DNA of 64,000 nucleotides from Pycnopodia helianthoides (GCA_032158295.1 CM063256.1:7847725-7911724), one strand, 5' to 3'; shown: positions 9,955-21,610, counted from the stretch's first letter. Notes: a model not told the origin generated them from the sequence alone. Made by a program: numbers and translations.

Positions 9955-10840
9955 CCGTGGACAGAGTGTGTGGTAAACAAGAAATAATAATGCTGCAATA
10001 AGTTCGCTCAGCATTTTTTTTTTTTAAAGTCACGAGTGGCGTTAATGGTAATTCAAATGGAGGTGTTGTCCCGTTGAGCAAAACAGATTTTGTTCTGTTC
10101 GTAGCTTAATATAAAGAATGCTCAAGTGGCTCCGTATCAAAATTTGTCCAAACAAAATTTCATTTGGATCCATCTGTTTTTTTTTGTTTTGTGTGTGTGT
10201 GTGTGTTTTTTGGGGGTTTTCTTGTTTTGTTTTTTTTTTTTTTTTTGGGGGGGGTCATCCAAGCCTCGGTTTGGTCACATTGGTTTGATAGAGAGATTTT
10301 CAAGATGGCTGCCCCGTGATAAAGTATAACATCTTCACACTGGGAAGTGAGCAGAGTGTTTTATGACGACACAAGATAGAGCAAACATCTCCAACTGGTG
10401 ACCCCCCACCTCCTGCATGCTTTGAAGTGGGCCTATTCTTTATGCACAAGTCCGGTGAAAGTTGTTTTCTGTTTCAAAAACTGATGATGGCGCCCGAAAG
10501 TCTAAGATTGGAAAAGAAAACTATCGTGTGAACGCATTTCTAAACTAAGAGACACATTTCTTTCAATTTCAATTGTTTAGGCTAAAGCTTATAGTTTCGA
10601 GGACTTCTTCTATTATTTCGATATTGAAATAAATGTATTTGAAAAAAAAAGTGTTTATAAGCGCGATTTTAGGTAACCTTTCCAAAATCCGAGAGTGTGT
10701 GAGATCGATCATTGGATGAACTACCCATAAAACTTGACGAACCAATCACAGAGCAAAGTCGGTGTAATTGATGGAGCTTCTGGTTTGAAAAGTATTCAGA
10801 AACAATGCATTTTTATACCGTGAACAAAGTATTCAGAATC
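9955..10840. other. Spacer, no gene seen
   Basis: Holds a (GT)n run near 10189-10206, a long poly-T near 10230, and the H motif AAGCCTCGGTTTGGTCACAT at 10261-10280. No coding family is recognised. Confidence 0.45.
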
Positions 10841-11142
10841 CCAAATGTTCAAAAATTATTTGAATTAAACTCTGAAACGTACAAAACCCTTATAAGAAAC
10901 TGTATTTAGTGCATTGAGTGTGTAAGAGTACTTAAACACTTGTTTTGCGATGAAATGGTTGGAGGCCTTCAGAATATGCCATGGTAGTTACTTATCGGAG
11001 ACCAAATGTTAAAAAAATTATTTGAATTAAACTCTGAAACGTACAAAACCCTTATAAGAAACTGTATTTAGTGCATTGAGTGCGTAACAGTACTTAAACA
11101 CTTGTTTTGCGATGAAATGGTTGGAGGCCTTCAGAATATGCC
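10841..11142 (+). repeat. 161-bp-period direct duplication
   Basis: About 140 bp starting CCAAATGTT at 10841 recurs at 11002 with few changes. Shared blocks include GAATTAAACTCTGAAACGTA and GCGATGAAATGGTTGGAGGC. High identity suggests a recent duplication. It ends about 550 bp upstream of the tRNA gene. Confidence 0.93.
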
Positions 11143-11690
11143 TTCAGAATATCCCACCCGATCGTATTTCCCGCCCCTTCTTTGAAAGCCTTAACCGCGC
11201 TGTGACTACAGAGGGCGCAACTCAACGAGTCCACTAATTTTCAACAACGCGTGACAAGACCGCTCTCAATTTGTGACTAGAATTTCGGCTGCAACGACAG
11301 CGTGTAACTTCTTGTTGGCCATTTCCAAATGCCCAAAGGAATGCAAGGACAACGCACAGGTTAGCTTTTGTTGTTTAAACTACTGTCAAACCCGTGTGGA
11401 GCTTTTTTGTACCTGACATAAAATTGACCAGATTTTTGCAAAATGCAGGGTTGTCTGCGTGTGCAGAATGCTAGCTGGGCTTGTTTACTTCCGCCCACGT
11501 GGTGACGTCACATAACGCAAGCCACCAACCTCTTCCAACCCATGATATGTAGATTATTTGTGTAACAGCAGCAAAACTTTATCTATCTTCCTTTCGAAAA
11601 AGTAGGAAATACTTAACGCAACATTGTATAGAAAATACAATGTGTATTGCACAGTTCTTATACGAAATTAATCGCTGAAATTGTCATGTA
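11143..11690. other. Sequence upstream of the tRNA gene
   Basis: Contains CCCACGTGGTGACGTCAC near 11495-11512, an E-box (CACGTG) next to a palindromic CRE (TGACGTCA). Whether either is used is unknown. No gene is seen. Confidence 0.35.
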
Positions 11691-11761
11691 GCACTGGTGG
11701 TTCAGTGGTAGAATTCTCGCCTGCCACGCGGGAGACCCGGGTTCAATTCCCGGCCAGTGCA
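11691..11761 (+). tRNA. tRNA-Gly, anticodon GCC
   Basis: This is a complete 71-nt cytosolic tRNA gene that decodes GGC and GGU glycine codons. The acceptor GCACTGG pairs with CCAGTGC, followed by discriminator A at 11761. The D arm contains the Pol III A box TGGTTCAGTGG (11698-11708). The anticodon stem is CTCGC/GCGGG with loop CTGCCAC and anticodon GCC at 11723-11725. The T arm contains the B box GGTTCAATTCC (11740-11750). There is no intron and, as usual for eukaryotes, no encoded CCA. All stems pair (one G-T in the anticodon stem), so the gene looks functional. It stands alone in the window, with no neighbouring tRNA. Confidence 0.98.
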
Positions 11762-11764
11762 ATG

Positions 11765-11776
11765 TTTTTTTTTTTT
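11765..11776 (+). terminator. Pol III terminator of tRNA-Gly
   Basis: A run of 12 T starting three bases after the mature 3' end is a strong RNA polymerase III stop signal. Confidence 0.92.
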
Positions 11777-12525
11777 CCCCTTCTTTCCATCTTTTTTTGT
11801 TACCACCAAATTATATAGTATAAAATTACTCTCAGATTAAAACAATTTTGTTCTCTTTCTTTTTTCATTCTGAATTTGTTTTTTACCACCTGAAAATAAT
11901 AAAAATTAGATTGAAATTTCCCCTTTTTCCCATAAATGTTGGATGCAGTTTGTGAGTTTTGTTTACTTGCCCATGTTCAGAGAGGGCACTGTGTGGCAAG
12001 GTTTTAGCGAGGAAATTTTTTAAACTGGGTGTCCACATTGTTTACTTACAATATGTAAATGACAGATAAAACAGGGTGTCCAAATTGAAAACAGGGTGTC
12101 CAAAAGACACACAAACACCCCTTTGGCTAGTATATAACAGTATGCTGTGTGATTGGATTGTAATGTGAGTGGCCATTAGTTGCTTTGAACTAATTTGCGA
12201 GTGTGGGGGTGGGATCGATAGGGTGGTTACTGGGGAGGGGTATGGGATTAGCACTGCCCACCCTTCACCTCCTTGGTCCTCCTCGGGACTTACTTCTGAT
12301 GTGATGTCGATATATCATTTTAACTGACTTATTGCAATTGGAGATTCTTGACACAGGTCCAGGTAAGTCTACCTGGATCCATGTCAACCTAAGGATGCCT
12401 TTCCATAAATCACTCCAGGTGAAATCTGAGTCATCATAAAAATTCACAGTAAAGTCTTTGTATTTGGTAAACATTCAAGGTTGTAAATTAAGGGTTTAAA
12501 TACACCATTGTTTTTTTTTTTAAGA
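11777..12525. other. Spacer downstream of tRNA, no gene seen
   Basis: ACAGGGTGTCCAAA and close variants occur three times at about 12025-12105. Otherwise no gene or repeat is recognised. Confidence 0.4.
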
Positions 12526-12910
12526 TTAAAGGCACAGTACACGTTTGGTAATGACTCTGAAAATTAATGGCAATACAAACTTACTTGGTAAGAAGTACAG
12601 CAGCCTTGGGTAGTATAATGAGTTTTGAGAAACTTTTAACTTCGAAGTACTACGGTTTATGGAAAATATATCCCTTTTTATTCCCCAAAATTTGAATCTG
12701 AGAATTGTTCTGCAGACTGTGTATTCCTATGGGGAATATTCTTCCTGCGTCTAAATATTCGCTCCGGTTTTTCGGTGATACCTCAAAAAAGCAACCACCT
12801 TTTGAATTGAAATGTTCACAGGTTAGTTTTATTGTATGTACCATACCTACATTTATATAGGATTAACACAATCGGTAGGCTCCAATTACCAAACGTATGT
12901 AGAACCTTAA
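12526..12910 (+). mobile_element. Family D element, copy 1
   Basis: Starts TTAAAGGCACAGTACACGTT and ends CCAATTACCAAACGTATGTAG...CCTTAA. The internal order (GAAGTACAGCAGCC, TCTGAGAATTG, TTCACAGGTTAG) matches the other D copies. Confidence 0.9.
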
Positions 12911-13214
12911 CTACTATCACATCTTATACTAGTTCTCATAACACTTCTTACACTATTGACCATGAAACTTGTGACTGTGTGACATCACATGTTTACTAAA
13001 GAGACGCAGAGCCTTGACTTCCTGCAGGTACGATTTGTACACGGCTAAGTAGTGGAAGAAAACATTAAATATCATATTTGATCAGCTGCACTTCCTGTTT
13101 TTCTTATCAACCATTGATATTGATAAATGGGGCGCGTCTCATAACTTGTTCGGCCGTTGTTGTTATAACGCTTTGAGTGTATGTGGAAATTACGTCACAA
13201 AGTGTAAAGTTTCC

Positions 13215-13285
13215 CCACATGGCCAGTGTAGTATCTTGCCTGCCACGAAATGCCCCGGAATGTACAAGGTTATCCTTTTTGTAAA
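13215..13285 (+). repeat. Short dispersed repeat P, copy 1
   Basis: GCCAGTGTAGTATCTTGCCT ... GGAATGTACAAGGTTA resembles 16035-16105 at about four of five bases. The nature is unknown. Confidence 0.6.
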
Positions 13286-13467
13286 AAAAAAAGGTTGCAT
13301 GGGCACCATGCCACATAACTAACTTGTGAATAGTTAATCGGATTGGTGACTCGATTGAGTTCGAGTAATGTCGAGTCAGGCTCTTGAGTCCTTTGTCGGG
13401 TGGTGGGGGGGGGGGTCAGGGGTCGTGAAGGTAAGTCAGAGTCCTAGTCTCAGACAATATGGCAGTA

Positions 13468-13576
13468 TCTGAATAAGCGGCTAGGGCTATGGCTACGACT
13501 GTTGCTAAGGGTGTTTCTTTCATAAACACACAATGACGAGGCAATAGCCCTAGCCGTAGCCATAACCGCCAATTCC
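13468..13576. repeat. Foldback of about 105 bp
   Basis: GGCTAGGGCTATGGCTACGA on the left pairs with ATAGCCCTAGCCGTAGCC on the right, a clear but imperfect inverted repeat. Possibly a small inverted-repeat element. Confidence 0.65.
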
Positions 13577-14824
13577 GGACACGACTTACGACTCAAGTTG
13601 AATTTGAATTTGAGTCGCAAGTCATTACGAGACTGAAGTTTTGCTCAGTATGCAAATGAAGATGATTAGAGCGTGTGCACCAAAATGTTGCATCTTTGTG
13701 ACGCCATGGAGGTAAAAATAGAAACCGATGGCTCTTTTCAGAGCCATCAAAATCATTTGACATGATGAACTTTGACTACTCCGAGATGTCTCTATCCGGA
13801 GCTTCCACAAACTTGTTCTACATCTTGGAGACTCCCCCCCCCCCCTCATGCTATTATGAACAAAAATGAATGACTTCCATGAATAGCACTGAAACTCATT
13901 ATAGACCGGGTTTTTTCTTAAATCCACTGCAGGGGATCAACGAGTTGCCCCGGGCTGGCCCCGCTTCACCCCCCTGGAGCCCTATTAAAATGAAACCAGA
14001 GATTGCCAAGATTCATTCAATATTTACAAATGGCAGTTAAAGGTAAAAAGCAAAAGGGAAGCAGAGTCCCCCAAAAAAGGGAGCAAATTACGGTTGACTG
14101 AACTTGAGTCTATACCTGCCAGGGTCGGCTTGCTTGGCTTGCATATAATTAGTATTTTCTTAGTCATTTCTGCCTTTCCTTTCTTTAACGATGAATGTGT
14201 ACTCCCAGTAGAGGTGTCAGGTTTAAGGGCAGCCAGGTATTTGAGCTTGGGGGGGAGGTGGGAATGGTAGGGTAAAACTGAAGAAATGTTGCCAGGATTC
14301 AAACCTAATTTCCCCTACCCTATTCACAATCTCATACTACATGTGGATTAACTCACGCATGACTTCTTTGAATTTTGTAGTCTGTGTAATAGTATGTGCT
14401 TGGCTTGTCTCCCCCTCATATTGCATCAGATGAAGTAGTTTGTTGCTGAGAAAGCTCATGCAGTTTGTTTTTAATGTAATTAGCTAGTTTTTAAGTGTTA
14501 CCGCTATCTTCCTTGTTTTCACGGCTATCTATGTCATTGTCTGCATGTACAAGTGGAGTGTACAATGTAAACTCATACCACACAGTGTAGTGGACATCAA
14601 GGACCTCATTTCGCTGTTGGACTGATCATGCTCATTCCCCCTGGAATGCAGAAATCCAATAAATTATAGTCTTACACCGACGGGAGATTACATTCCCTTT
14701 TGTTATAAACGCCTTGTCTGTAAACCTTTTTTTCCCCTCCTGTCATGCAAGATCTTTTTGTCAAGAATGTGTGCGTTAGAATGATGTGTGCTAGACAGAC
14801 ATTGCTTTATACTCATCAGCTAAC

Positions 14825-14991
14825 CAGACCTGGAATTTCGTCTTTGAGAGGGCAAGGCCATTTTCATATTTCAAAGGGGGCTTCCATTGGAAAATCTTAA
14901 AGTCTATGGGGAACTTCTAAAGGGGCACCAAGGCCAAGACCAGGGCAACAGAGGCCATGGCCTCCGTGGCCTCCGTGTAATTCCAGGCCTG
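14825..14991 (+). mobile_element. Family L element, copy 1
   Basis: Begins CAGACCTGGAATTTCGTC and ends AATTCCAGGCCTG, so the termini are inverted. It is flanked by a 6-bp direct repeat, GCTAAC, at 14819 and 14992. Copies lie at 31460 and 55940. The CAGGCCTGGAA terminus looks hAT-like (inference). Confidence 0.85.
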
Positions 14992-15256
14992 GCTAACTCT
15001 ATGCTGCTTCTGACCATTTAATAGAGATATTACTTTCTCCATTTTTCGAACTCTTAATTTTTATCAAGCTTAAAGGAAGAAAACATGAAATCTTACATTT
15101 TATTGAGATATCACAGTCTAATTTTGTACCACCATTTGATGTGATGAAAGAGGGATACGTCACTAAGCTTGTTCAGCTGTTGTACTGATATAAGTCTTGA
15201 TGTGTGATACCATTAATGTAACATTTCTCGTGTGACTAAGAGAAGGTTAAAATCTC

Positions 15257-15466
15257 TTTAAAGGCACAGTACACGTTTAGTAATTGGAGCCTACTGATTG
15301 CGTTTTTGAGATATCACCGAAAACCAGAGCGAATATTTCCACGCAGGAAGAATATTCCCCATAGGAATACACAGTCCGAGAAGCGTTTCTGACGAAACGC
15401 TTCTCAGATTCAAATTTTTGGGGAATACAAAGTGATATGTTTTCCATAACCTTGGTACTTCGATGT
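15257..15466 (-). mobile_element. Family D element, copy 2, truncated by A4
   Basis: Starts TTTAAAGGCACAGTACACGT and includes the palindrome GAGAAGCGTTTCTGACGAAA. It stops at ACTTCGATGTTAA, where an A element begins. The other half of D is not found after A4. Confidence 0.88.
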
Positions 15467-15862
15467 TAAAGGAACATTACAGAATTGTTTTTTTTTTTGC
15501 TAACAAAACAGTTGCTGGCAGTGTAAGAACTTTATGTAATCCACCATATACATAAACTGACAAACCTGTAGAAGTTTGATCGATCGGCCATCTGGGTCAC
15601 GAGAAAATAGTGAAAAAACCGATTACACATTTGCATGACATCATAACAGATTCAACAAATGAATAAAACGCTCACCAGCGATAAACTCCAATCGGAAAAT
15701 TAGTTTATTCATTTCTCATCAAATATGGCATTTCAGACAGAAATATTTCAAGGGATGTTTTCTACTATCATCGTCATTAGACTTTGTAAGTTTTATGTAA
15801 ATCTGTGATCAAAAAGTATATTTTACAAGTTTGTTTTCTTACCAATTTGTAATGTTCCTTTA
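15466..15862 (+). mobile_element. Family A element, copy 4
   Basis: TTAAAGGAACATTACAGAAT to AATTTGTAATGTTCCTTTAA. It sits at the TTAA inside D2. The sequence TTAAAATCTCTTT lies both before D2 (15247) and after A4 (15860). Confidence 0.92.
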
Positions 15863-15863
15863 A

Positions 15864-15945
15864 AATCTCTTTTGAGTAGAGTTGGTTTGAAAAGGAGTCG
15901 TTAACCATCGGTTCTTTTCAGAACCAACACTACTCAAAAGAGATT
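15864..15945. repeat. Hairpin-forming inverted repeat
   Basis: AATCTCTTTTGAGTAGAGTT pairs with AACACTACTCAAAAGAGATT, arms about 25 bp with a 32-bp loop. Could be a small foldback element or a transcribed hairpin. Confidence 0.75.
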
Positions 15946-16034
15946 AAAACATGGTGTTACCGCAAACCTCTCTTATTACTTAATTACACTCCCACCATGC
16001 AAAGTTTCAAATCCTACTTATTTCTCGTATAGTA

Positions 16035-16105
16035 TACGACCAGGGTAGTGTCTTACCTGCCAGGAAATGCCCTGTAATGTACAAGGTCACTGTTTCGGTA
16101 AACTT
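16035..16105 (+). repeat. Short dispersed repeat P, copy 2
   Basis: GACCAGGGTAGTGTCTTACC ... TGTAATGTACAAGGTCAC; partner of 13215-13285. Confidence 0.6.
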
Positions 16106-16889
16106 GGCTCTATACATTCACTCTCCTTGCCCTACGGTTCACTATAATGCGAATAAAATGCTTTTCAACAATCTCTTGTAAATGTAAATTAATCAAGAGA
16201 GAGGGGGGGGGGGGGGTGGAGGAACGGACTGCAAAGTATACATTGCCCGTCTCCTAGGAAACGGTCAGGGACACGCCTGAAGGAAAAATGTAAAATCCGA
16301 ATAAACAAAATAGATCAACAATTGGCAATGTGACGGTCCTTGGTGACTTGGAGACCCGTGCAATTGGACTTATTCCAACTGGGTCAAAATGAAATCATCG
16401 TGTGCTTCCTGTTTTACTTAAAAATACTGGCTGTGTGTATAGGGACCGTGGTAGCAATGTGCATCATAATATGCAGGCGGGGGATGATTATTATAAGGTG
16501 TGATGTGTGTCACGTCCCTTGTATGACATAACAATATTGAATGCAGGTTCTGCTAAGGAACCAGACTATTTTTTCCCAAGCCTCGGTTTGAACACTCGTA
16601 CATTTGATTGTAACAAGAATGTCCTCAGTCACACTCACAGTTTAACTTAATGTTTCCCATTGATTTGAGGCCTGAATCCATCTTGTATGAAGACAATGCC
16701 ATGCTATGTGTATTGAGCCTACCTCCATGATTAAGCTCAGCAAGATTTGATTTGATTTTGATTACAATTTGGAAATTGGGCCCTTGTCTCGTGAGCGAGA
16801 AACACGAGCGGAGTACCAGTCACAATCAATATAGGCTTAATTTTTTAGCTGGTAACCCTTTCCAGTCGAGTAAAACTTTTGTTCATGCT
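16106..16889. other. Spacer with poly-G and H motif
   Basis: A poly-G run lies at about 16203-16216. The H motif at 16560-16595 reads CAGACTATTTTTTCCC then AAGCCTCGGTTTG, matching 31127-31160. No gene is seen. Confidence 0.45.
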
Positions 16890-16891
16890 TA

Positions 16892-17014
16892 GTCTTGGCC
16901 CAAGACGTCAGTGATCGATAGTGGATAGTGTAACGCGCTCGTAGTAATTAGCACTCTTTACTACGTGCGCGTATACACCAAACACTGTCGATCGCGAACG
17001 TCTTGTGCCAAGAC
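16892..17014. mobile_element. TA-flanked near-palindromic MITE, 123 bp
   Basis: GTCTTGGCCCAAGACGT on the left mirrors ACGTCTTGTGCCAAGAC on the right. The match continues inward through GATCGATAGTG/CACTGTCGATC to near the centre. TA lies immediately outside both ends (16890-16891, 17015-17016), as in Tc1/mariner-type elements. Confidence 0.85.
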
Positions 17015-17016
17015 TA

Positions 17017-19710
17017 GTGCACGCTTAGCTACGTGTATATGAAAAAAATGGCCCCGGGGTTATCAGTGATCATGAACCAGCTAAGCAACTCTCTGCTTGA
17101 AACACTTTCCCCCTGCTGTGGGAGTGCCCCGTCCATGTGCGCACCTTACGTTCCCCCCATGAATGACACGATCTCACGATTGCTTCTGACAGGGCAGGGT
17201 GAATGACAGCCATGTTTTTGACGTTATGACTGTAGCATATTACTGGGAGGTCACAAGGTCACGGGGTGAGTGAGAGCATGAGCTGGAACCCGTTAAAGGG
17301 GGTACATCTTTGGAAAGTTGCGACGATGGTTGCGGCACGGCAGCATGCACGGACTTCGGACAACTTATTAAAGGGGACACTTACAACAGAGTGATGACAT
17401 GAGCTTTTTATTTGGTAAGTAGAGATACATATTCCATTGTTTTGTTTTCATTTTTATAGTAAATTTACAACTTTGACAAAATGTGTTCAAAGGGAAAAAC
17501 AACATTAAGTAAACCATAGTCATATGGCAAGGACTATGGGGAAACTGACTTTAATGTAACTTATGAATATTTGATATTTTAATGTGCATAATGGGTCAAA
17601 GGTCAGCAGGCATAAAGTGCACACATATAGAAAATTATTTAAAAAATAAACCCATGACAAACATACATTTTATTTGTGGTAGTACACACAAACTGTATTA
17701 CTCAATATGTGTCAAAACAATGCGTGAATTCCACCATAAACTACACCGAAATTCGCCGGCCCTGAAATGCTCTTTGTACGGTGATGTTTTTCGTATTACC
17801 CATACTCATAAAAAATATGGCATTGTGTCTGTACGATATAATAAGTTAGTTTGAAACAAACACTTTGCCGACCCCTCTCTTCCGTCTTTCCACTCTTCGT
17901 CTTCACCCATCCTCCTCCTACGGGAACTGTCTTCTTACTCATATCGTTCGTGTATTCGGGGCAGGGGGAGGGGGAAGGTTTGATTATCTTAAAAGTATAG
18001 GGTTGACGACCAAGTCAAACATCCTGAGGATTTACCAACGAATGGAACAGACACCCTGTCACCATGAAGACTTCCCCAACCTCCAGGCTTAGTATTACCA
18101 GTTTACCAACGAATGGAACAGACACCCTGTCACCATGAAGACTTCCCCCAACCTCCACGCTTAGTATTACCATGATGGAGCCTTCCTCCATTGGTTGGTA
18201 CTCTGTCTTTTGCAACGTCACAGCCGTTGAGCTTTTTTTTTTCCACAGCTTGGCACCCCTTGGTGCAAAACAATTAAATAACTCATGCCGTAAAAAACTG
18301 AGAACACCGATAACTTGACAACGACACTACATCAAAAACATACTGAAGTTGATGCACCCCTGAACCTGAACGAAATTCGCCTCATTTGCAGACGCTTATT
18401 CGTGGTTAATGCATTGGTGGGTTGACCCATGACCTTACACGAAGACACCAGGTCAAAGGTTGACAGGCATAAAGTGTACATCGTGCACTTTAAAAATTGT
18501 TCTTCGATACGATCATGGAGGGAAAACATGTATCGGTGAATAATTTGCTCATAATCGAAAACCAGTAAGGGTACACTGCCATCTTAGTCAGCAGTTACAT
18601 CATTGGCTCATTGGCTGTACCGTTACATCAGCAATAAATTTATGTGCAAACCGTACATAAATGTAAGCAACAAATATGAATTACTAAGCAGAAAGTCGCC
18701 CTAAACAAATACCGTGGATGAAACATGTCACCCAAGCTTTCTATCAAATAGATTTGACATAAGTATTTATTCATTCTTGCGTCAGGGATAATAAATATTC
18801 ACATCATTTGGCTTATAATAATCGAAGTGTCGATACTAGTTTGCAGTGCTTTTTGCATGTTTATTGGACATCGTCTGTTAGTTGAAGGGTTGACGTTTTT
18901 TTTTTTACCAGAGTTTATTTTACTGCAATAAATTATCGAAGACTTGAATGAAATGTGTGTTTTTTTCTCTCCATGTTGGAACCGCCCCCTTAAAAGAAAG
19001 GTTGTAAACATGTCCAGGTAATAATTGGAGTTGTTAGAGGCCCGTGGTGTCCCGCTGGGCGAGCTGACAGCGTCCCGGCTCCGTGTTTATACCTGTTTGG
19101 AGTCCCATGTCACTAGGTGGAATGATGGGGGGATGACAAGCGGGCGTGTAGAGGCCCCCATACTGAGGGACTTGTAGCTACCTGCTGCCCCGGCCCCATC
19201 GTGTTTATGATGGAGTTAAAAAGCTGGGGTTTGACGTTTTGATTGACCGTCATCATGCCGTTGTGAACATTGCACCAAACGGTTGTACCTTCATCCATGG
19301 TTGTACACTCGACTTGTTCACACAAAAACGCTCCAAGTCAAAATAGGTGTTCGCTATTTTGGAGATAGAGCCACTCTTTATTGGTTAGCAATGGAACATT
19401 TCTTGGAACATTCTACCAATATGAAAAGCCATGTTAAACAAATTGCATAATAGACAATAAATGGTTACATGTTTTGTTACCGGTTTGGGTTCGTGATAAA
19501 CAGCTGACGTCCTGTCAAGCAGTTTGATTTACAGCAGACTCGAACGGAAAACACCGAGGCCTATAAACCATTATTTGTTAATGGGGTGATCGGTACTAGC
19601 ATAACAGTTTCATTGGTGATACCGAGTTGGACATCAGTTTGGTTTTGTTTCAGAAAGTCAGGAGCTGTTCATTCAAACCGTATAGATCTGAGTAAACTTC
19701 ATTTTCATCA
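17017..19710. other. Spacer, no gene seen
   Basis: The Q motif (GTCAAAGGTYGRCAGGCATA) lies at about 17594 and 18452. A 71-bp duplication is listed separately. Several frames of 60-90 codons show no recognisable protein. Confidence 0.45.
18031..18172 (+). repeat. 71-bp tandem duplication
   Basis: TTTACCAACGAATGGAACAG starts at 18031 and again at 18102. The units, including CCATGAAGACTTCCC, are nearly identical, so the duplication is recent. Confidence 0.96.
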
Positions 19711-19785
19711 ACATGCATCTTTGTGAGAAGCCTTTCTTGATGCATGCATCTTTGGCGAAGCTTTCTCTGATGCATGCATCTTTGC
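19711..19785 (+). repeat. Short tandem repeat of about 33 bp, three units
   Basis: Three units of ATGCATCTTTG followed by a GAAG-rich arm and TTTCTTGATGC or a variant. No function is suggested. Confidence 0.85.
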
Positions 19786-19856
19786 GAGAAGACACTGTTT
19801 GTGCCTGCCCTATAATTTGCGCTTACTTTCTTGACTTGCTATGTGGACGGTTTTAG

Positions 19857-20450
19857 TCACTGTTTGTTTCAAAGATGTCAGTGTGAAGCTTTTTTTCAGA
19901 CGGTGGACATCAGCTCCAATTCTATCAAGAGTTCAGTTGTACACGGTCTTTTATGGATATTATTCACCAGAGAACTGTATTCCCGTCCCATACGAATATA
20001 GTCAAACCGAGGTTTGGAGACAAACTGTAGTCTGGTGCAGTATCAGTAATATTGAGGTCATTGTTTGTTCCAAAGATGTCAGTGTGAAGTATTTTCAGAC
20101 GGTGGATACCAGCTCAATTTCTATCGAGAGTTCACTTTGACGCGATCTTTTATGGATAATAATCCCCAGAGAACTATATTTTCCTGCCCATACGAATAAT
20201 AGTCAAACTGAGGTTTGGAGACAAACTGTAGTCTGGTGCAGTATCAATAATATTGAGGTCATTGTTTGTTCCAAAGATGTCAGTGTGAAGTATTTTCAGA
20301 CGGTGGATACCAGCTCAATTTCTATCGAGAGTTCACTTTGACACGATCTTTTATGGATAATAATCCCCATAGAACTATATTCCCTTCTCATATAGTCAAA
20401 CCGAGGTTTGGAGACAAACATGTAGTCTGGTGCAGTAGCAATAATTGAGG
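19857..20450 (+). repeat. 201-bp tandem array, three units
   Basis: Units start at 19857, 20058 and 20259. Each contains CAAAGATGTCAGTGTGAAG, ATCTTTTATGGATAATAAT or a close form, and AAACYGAGGTTTGGAGACAA. Units 2 and 3 are closer to each other than to unit 1. The array ends with a partial restart at 20451. Confidence 0.96.
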
Positions 20451-20899
20451 TCATTGTGCAGCGCAGCGGAGTGATAAACGAGTAAATCGCCACCTTTGGG
20501 GTCGACACGTATTCCCAGCACGTCCGCCCCATCCAATCCCTCCCGTCCCCAGAACCGGGGGAAAAAAAGAAAGAAGGAAAAAAAAATGTCCCTCCAAGAA
20601 AATCCTATTGATCAAACAACTTGATCGCTGGGAACATAACTCATTTCCTAACGATCACAAACCGTGGCCCGTGATTCACCGAGTGTGATATATAACCCTG
20701 GCAGTTCCATAAACATTCGAACTGCACGGGTTCTTGGGCTGTGAACTTGGCGTGATCCTCCCGGAGCCCGGGATCAGGATGGGAGAGGGGATCAAGTGAC
20801 CAGCTGATCCGGGTTCACGGGGGATGAGTGGAACGAACTTTAAAGTGAGTCTGCCTTCAAGATGGTGAAATCTTCCTTGATGGTCTGATCTTGTGTTTG
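20451..20899. other. Spacer, no gene seen
   Basis: GC content is moderate around 20740-20830. No protein family, RNA gene or repeat is recognised. Confidence 0.4.
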
Positions 20900-21275
20900 A
20901 AGGTCCTGCATAATGATACGTTTGGTAATTGGAGCCTACTGATTGTGTTAATCCTATGTAGGTACATACAATAAAACTAACCTGTGAAAATTTCAATTCA
21001 AAAGGTGGTTGCGTTTTTGAGATATCACCGAAAAAACCGGAGCGAATATTTCCACACAGGAAGAATATTCCCCCATAGGAATACACAGTCTGAGAAGCGT
21101 TTCAGAAACGCTTCTCAGATTCAAATTTTGAGGAATAAAAAGTGATATAATTTCCATAACCGTAGTACTTCGAAGTTAAAAATTTCTCAAAATTCAAGGC
21201 TGCTGTACTTCTTATCTTACCAAGTAATTTTTTATTGCCATTAATTTTCAGAGTCATTACGTGTACAGTGCCTTT
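20900..21275 (-). mobile_element. Family D element, copy 3
   Basis: From about TGATACGTTTGGTAATTGG to ACGTGTACAGTGCCTTTAGG. The left terminus is worn. The central palindrome is GAGAAGCGTTTCAGAAACGC extended by TTCTC. Confidence 0.87.
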
Positions 21276-21435
21276 AGGTGCCTTTAGATGTATAAGGTGG
21301 AGCAAAGCGTGACTTTGAAGTTATCTCTGGTTGCGTTAATGTATAGAGCTGTCGGGGATGATACACTTCATACATAATAGCTTCAGGAACAAACGGAGAG
21401 AGCGCTAAGCCTGATTTTTTTAAATCTCCTGGTAT

Positions 21436-21610
21436 GGGCCCAATTACATAGAGCTGCCCAAGTACAACAGGTTGCTAAGCACAACAAAATTATGCTTACC
21501 TTAAATAAGGTTACCAGCCAAAAATACCATGTCACTCGTACCAATATTGTTAGTATGGTATCCTGCTCATTTTTGCTCAACACACATTCTTGCAGCACAT
21601 TTTTGACCAA
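21436..21610 (+). mobile_element. Family G element, copy 1 (right end lost)
   Basis: Starts GGGCCCAATTACATAGAGCT, then GCTAAGCACAACAAAATTAT and GGTATCCTGCTCATTT. The expected ATGAAATTGGGCCC end is absent. Confidence 0.85.

Larger units (their letters stand above)
12911..14824. other. Spacer with small repeats, no gene seen
   Basis: Contains P1 (13215-13285) and a foldback (13468-13576), listed separately. Poly-G/C runs lie near 13405 and 13835. Frames of up to 100 codons on the minus strand show no family motif. Confidence 0.45.

Noticed and set aside
9604..10014. Minus-strand frame of 136 codons with a hydrophobic N-terminus
   Set aside because: The ATG and a leader-like stretch are suggestive, but the rest resembles no secreted protein. 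The frame overlaps repeat U and has no visible promoter or splice context.
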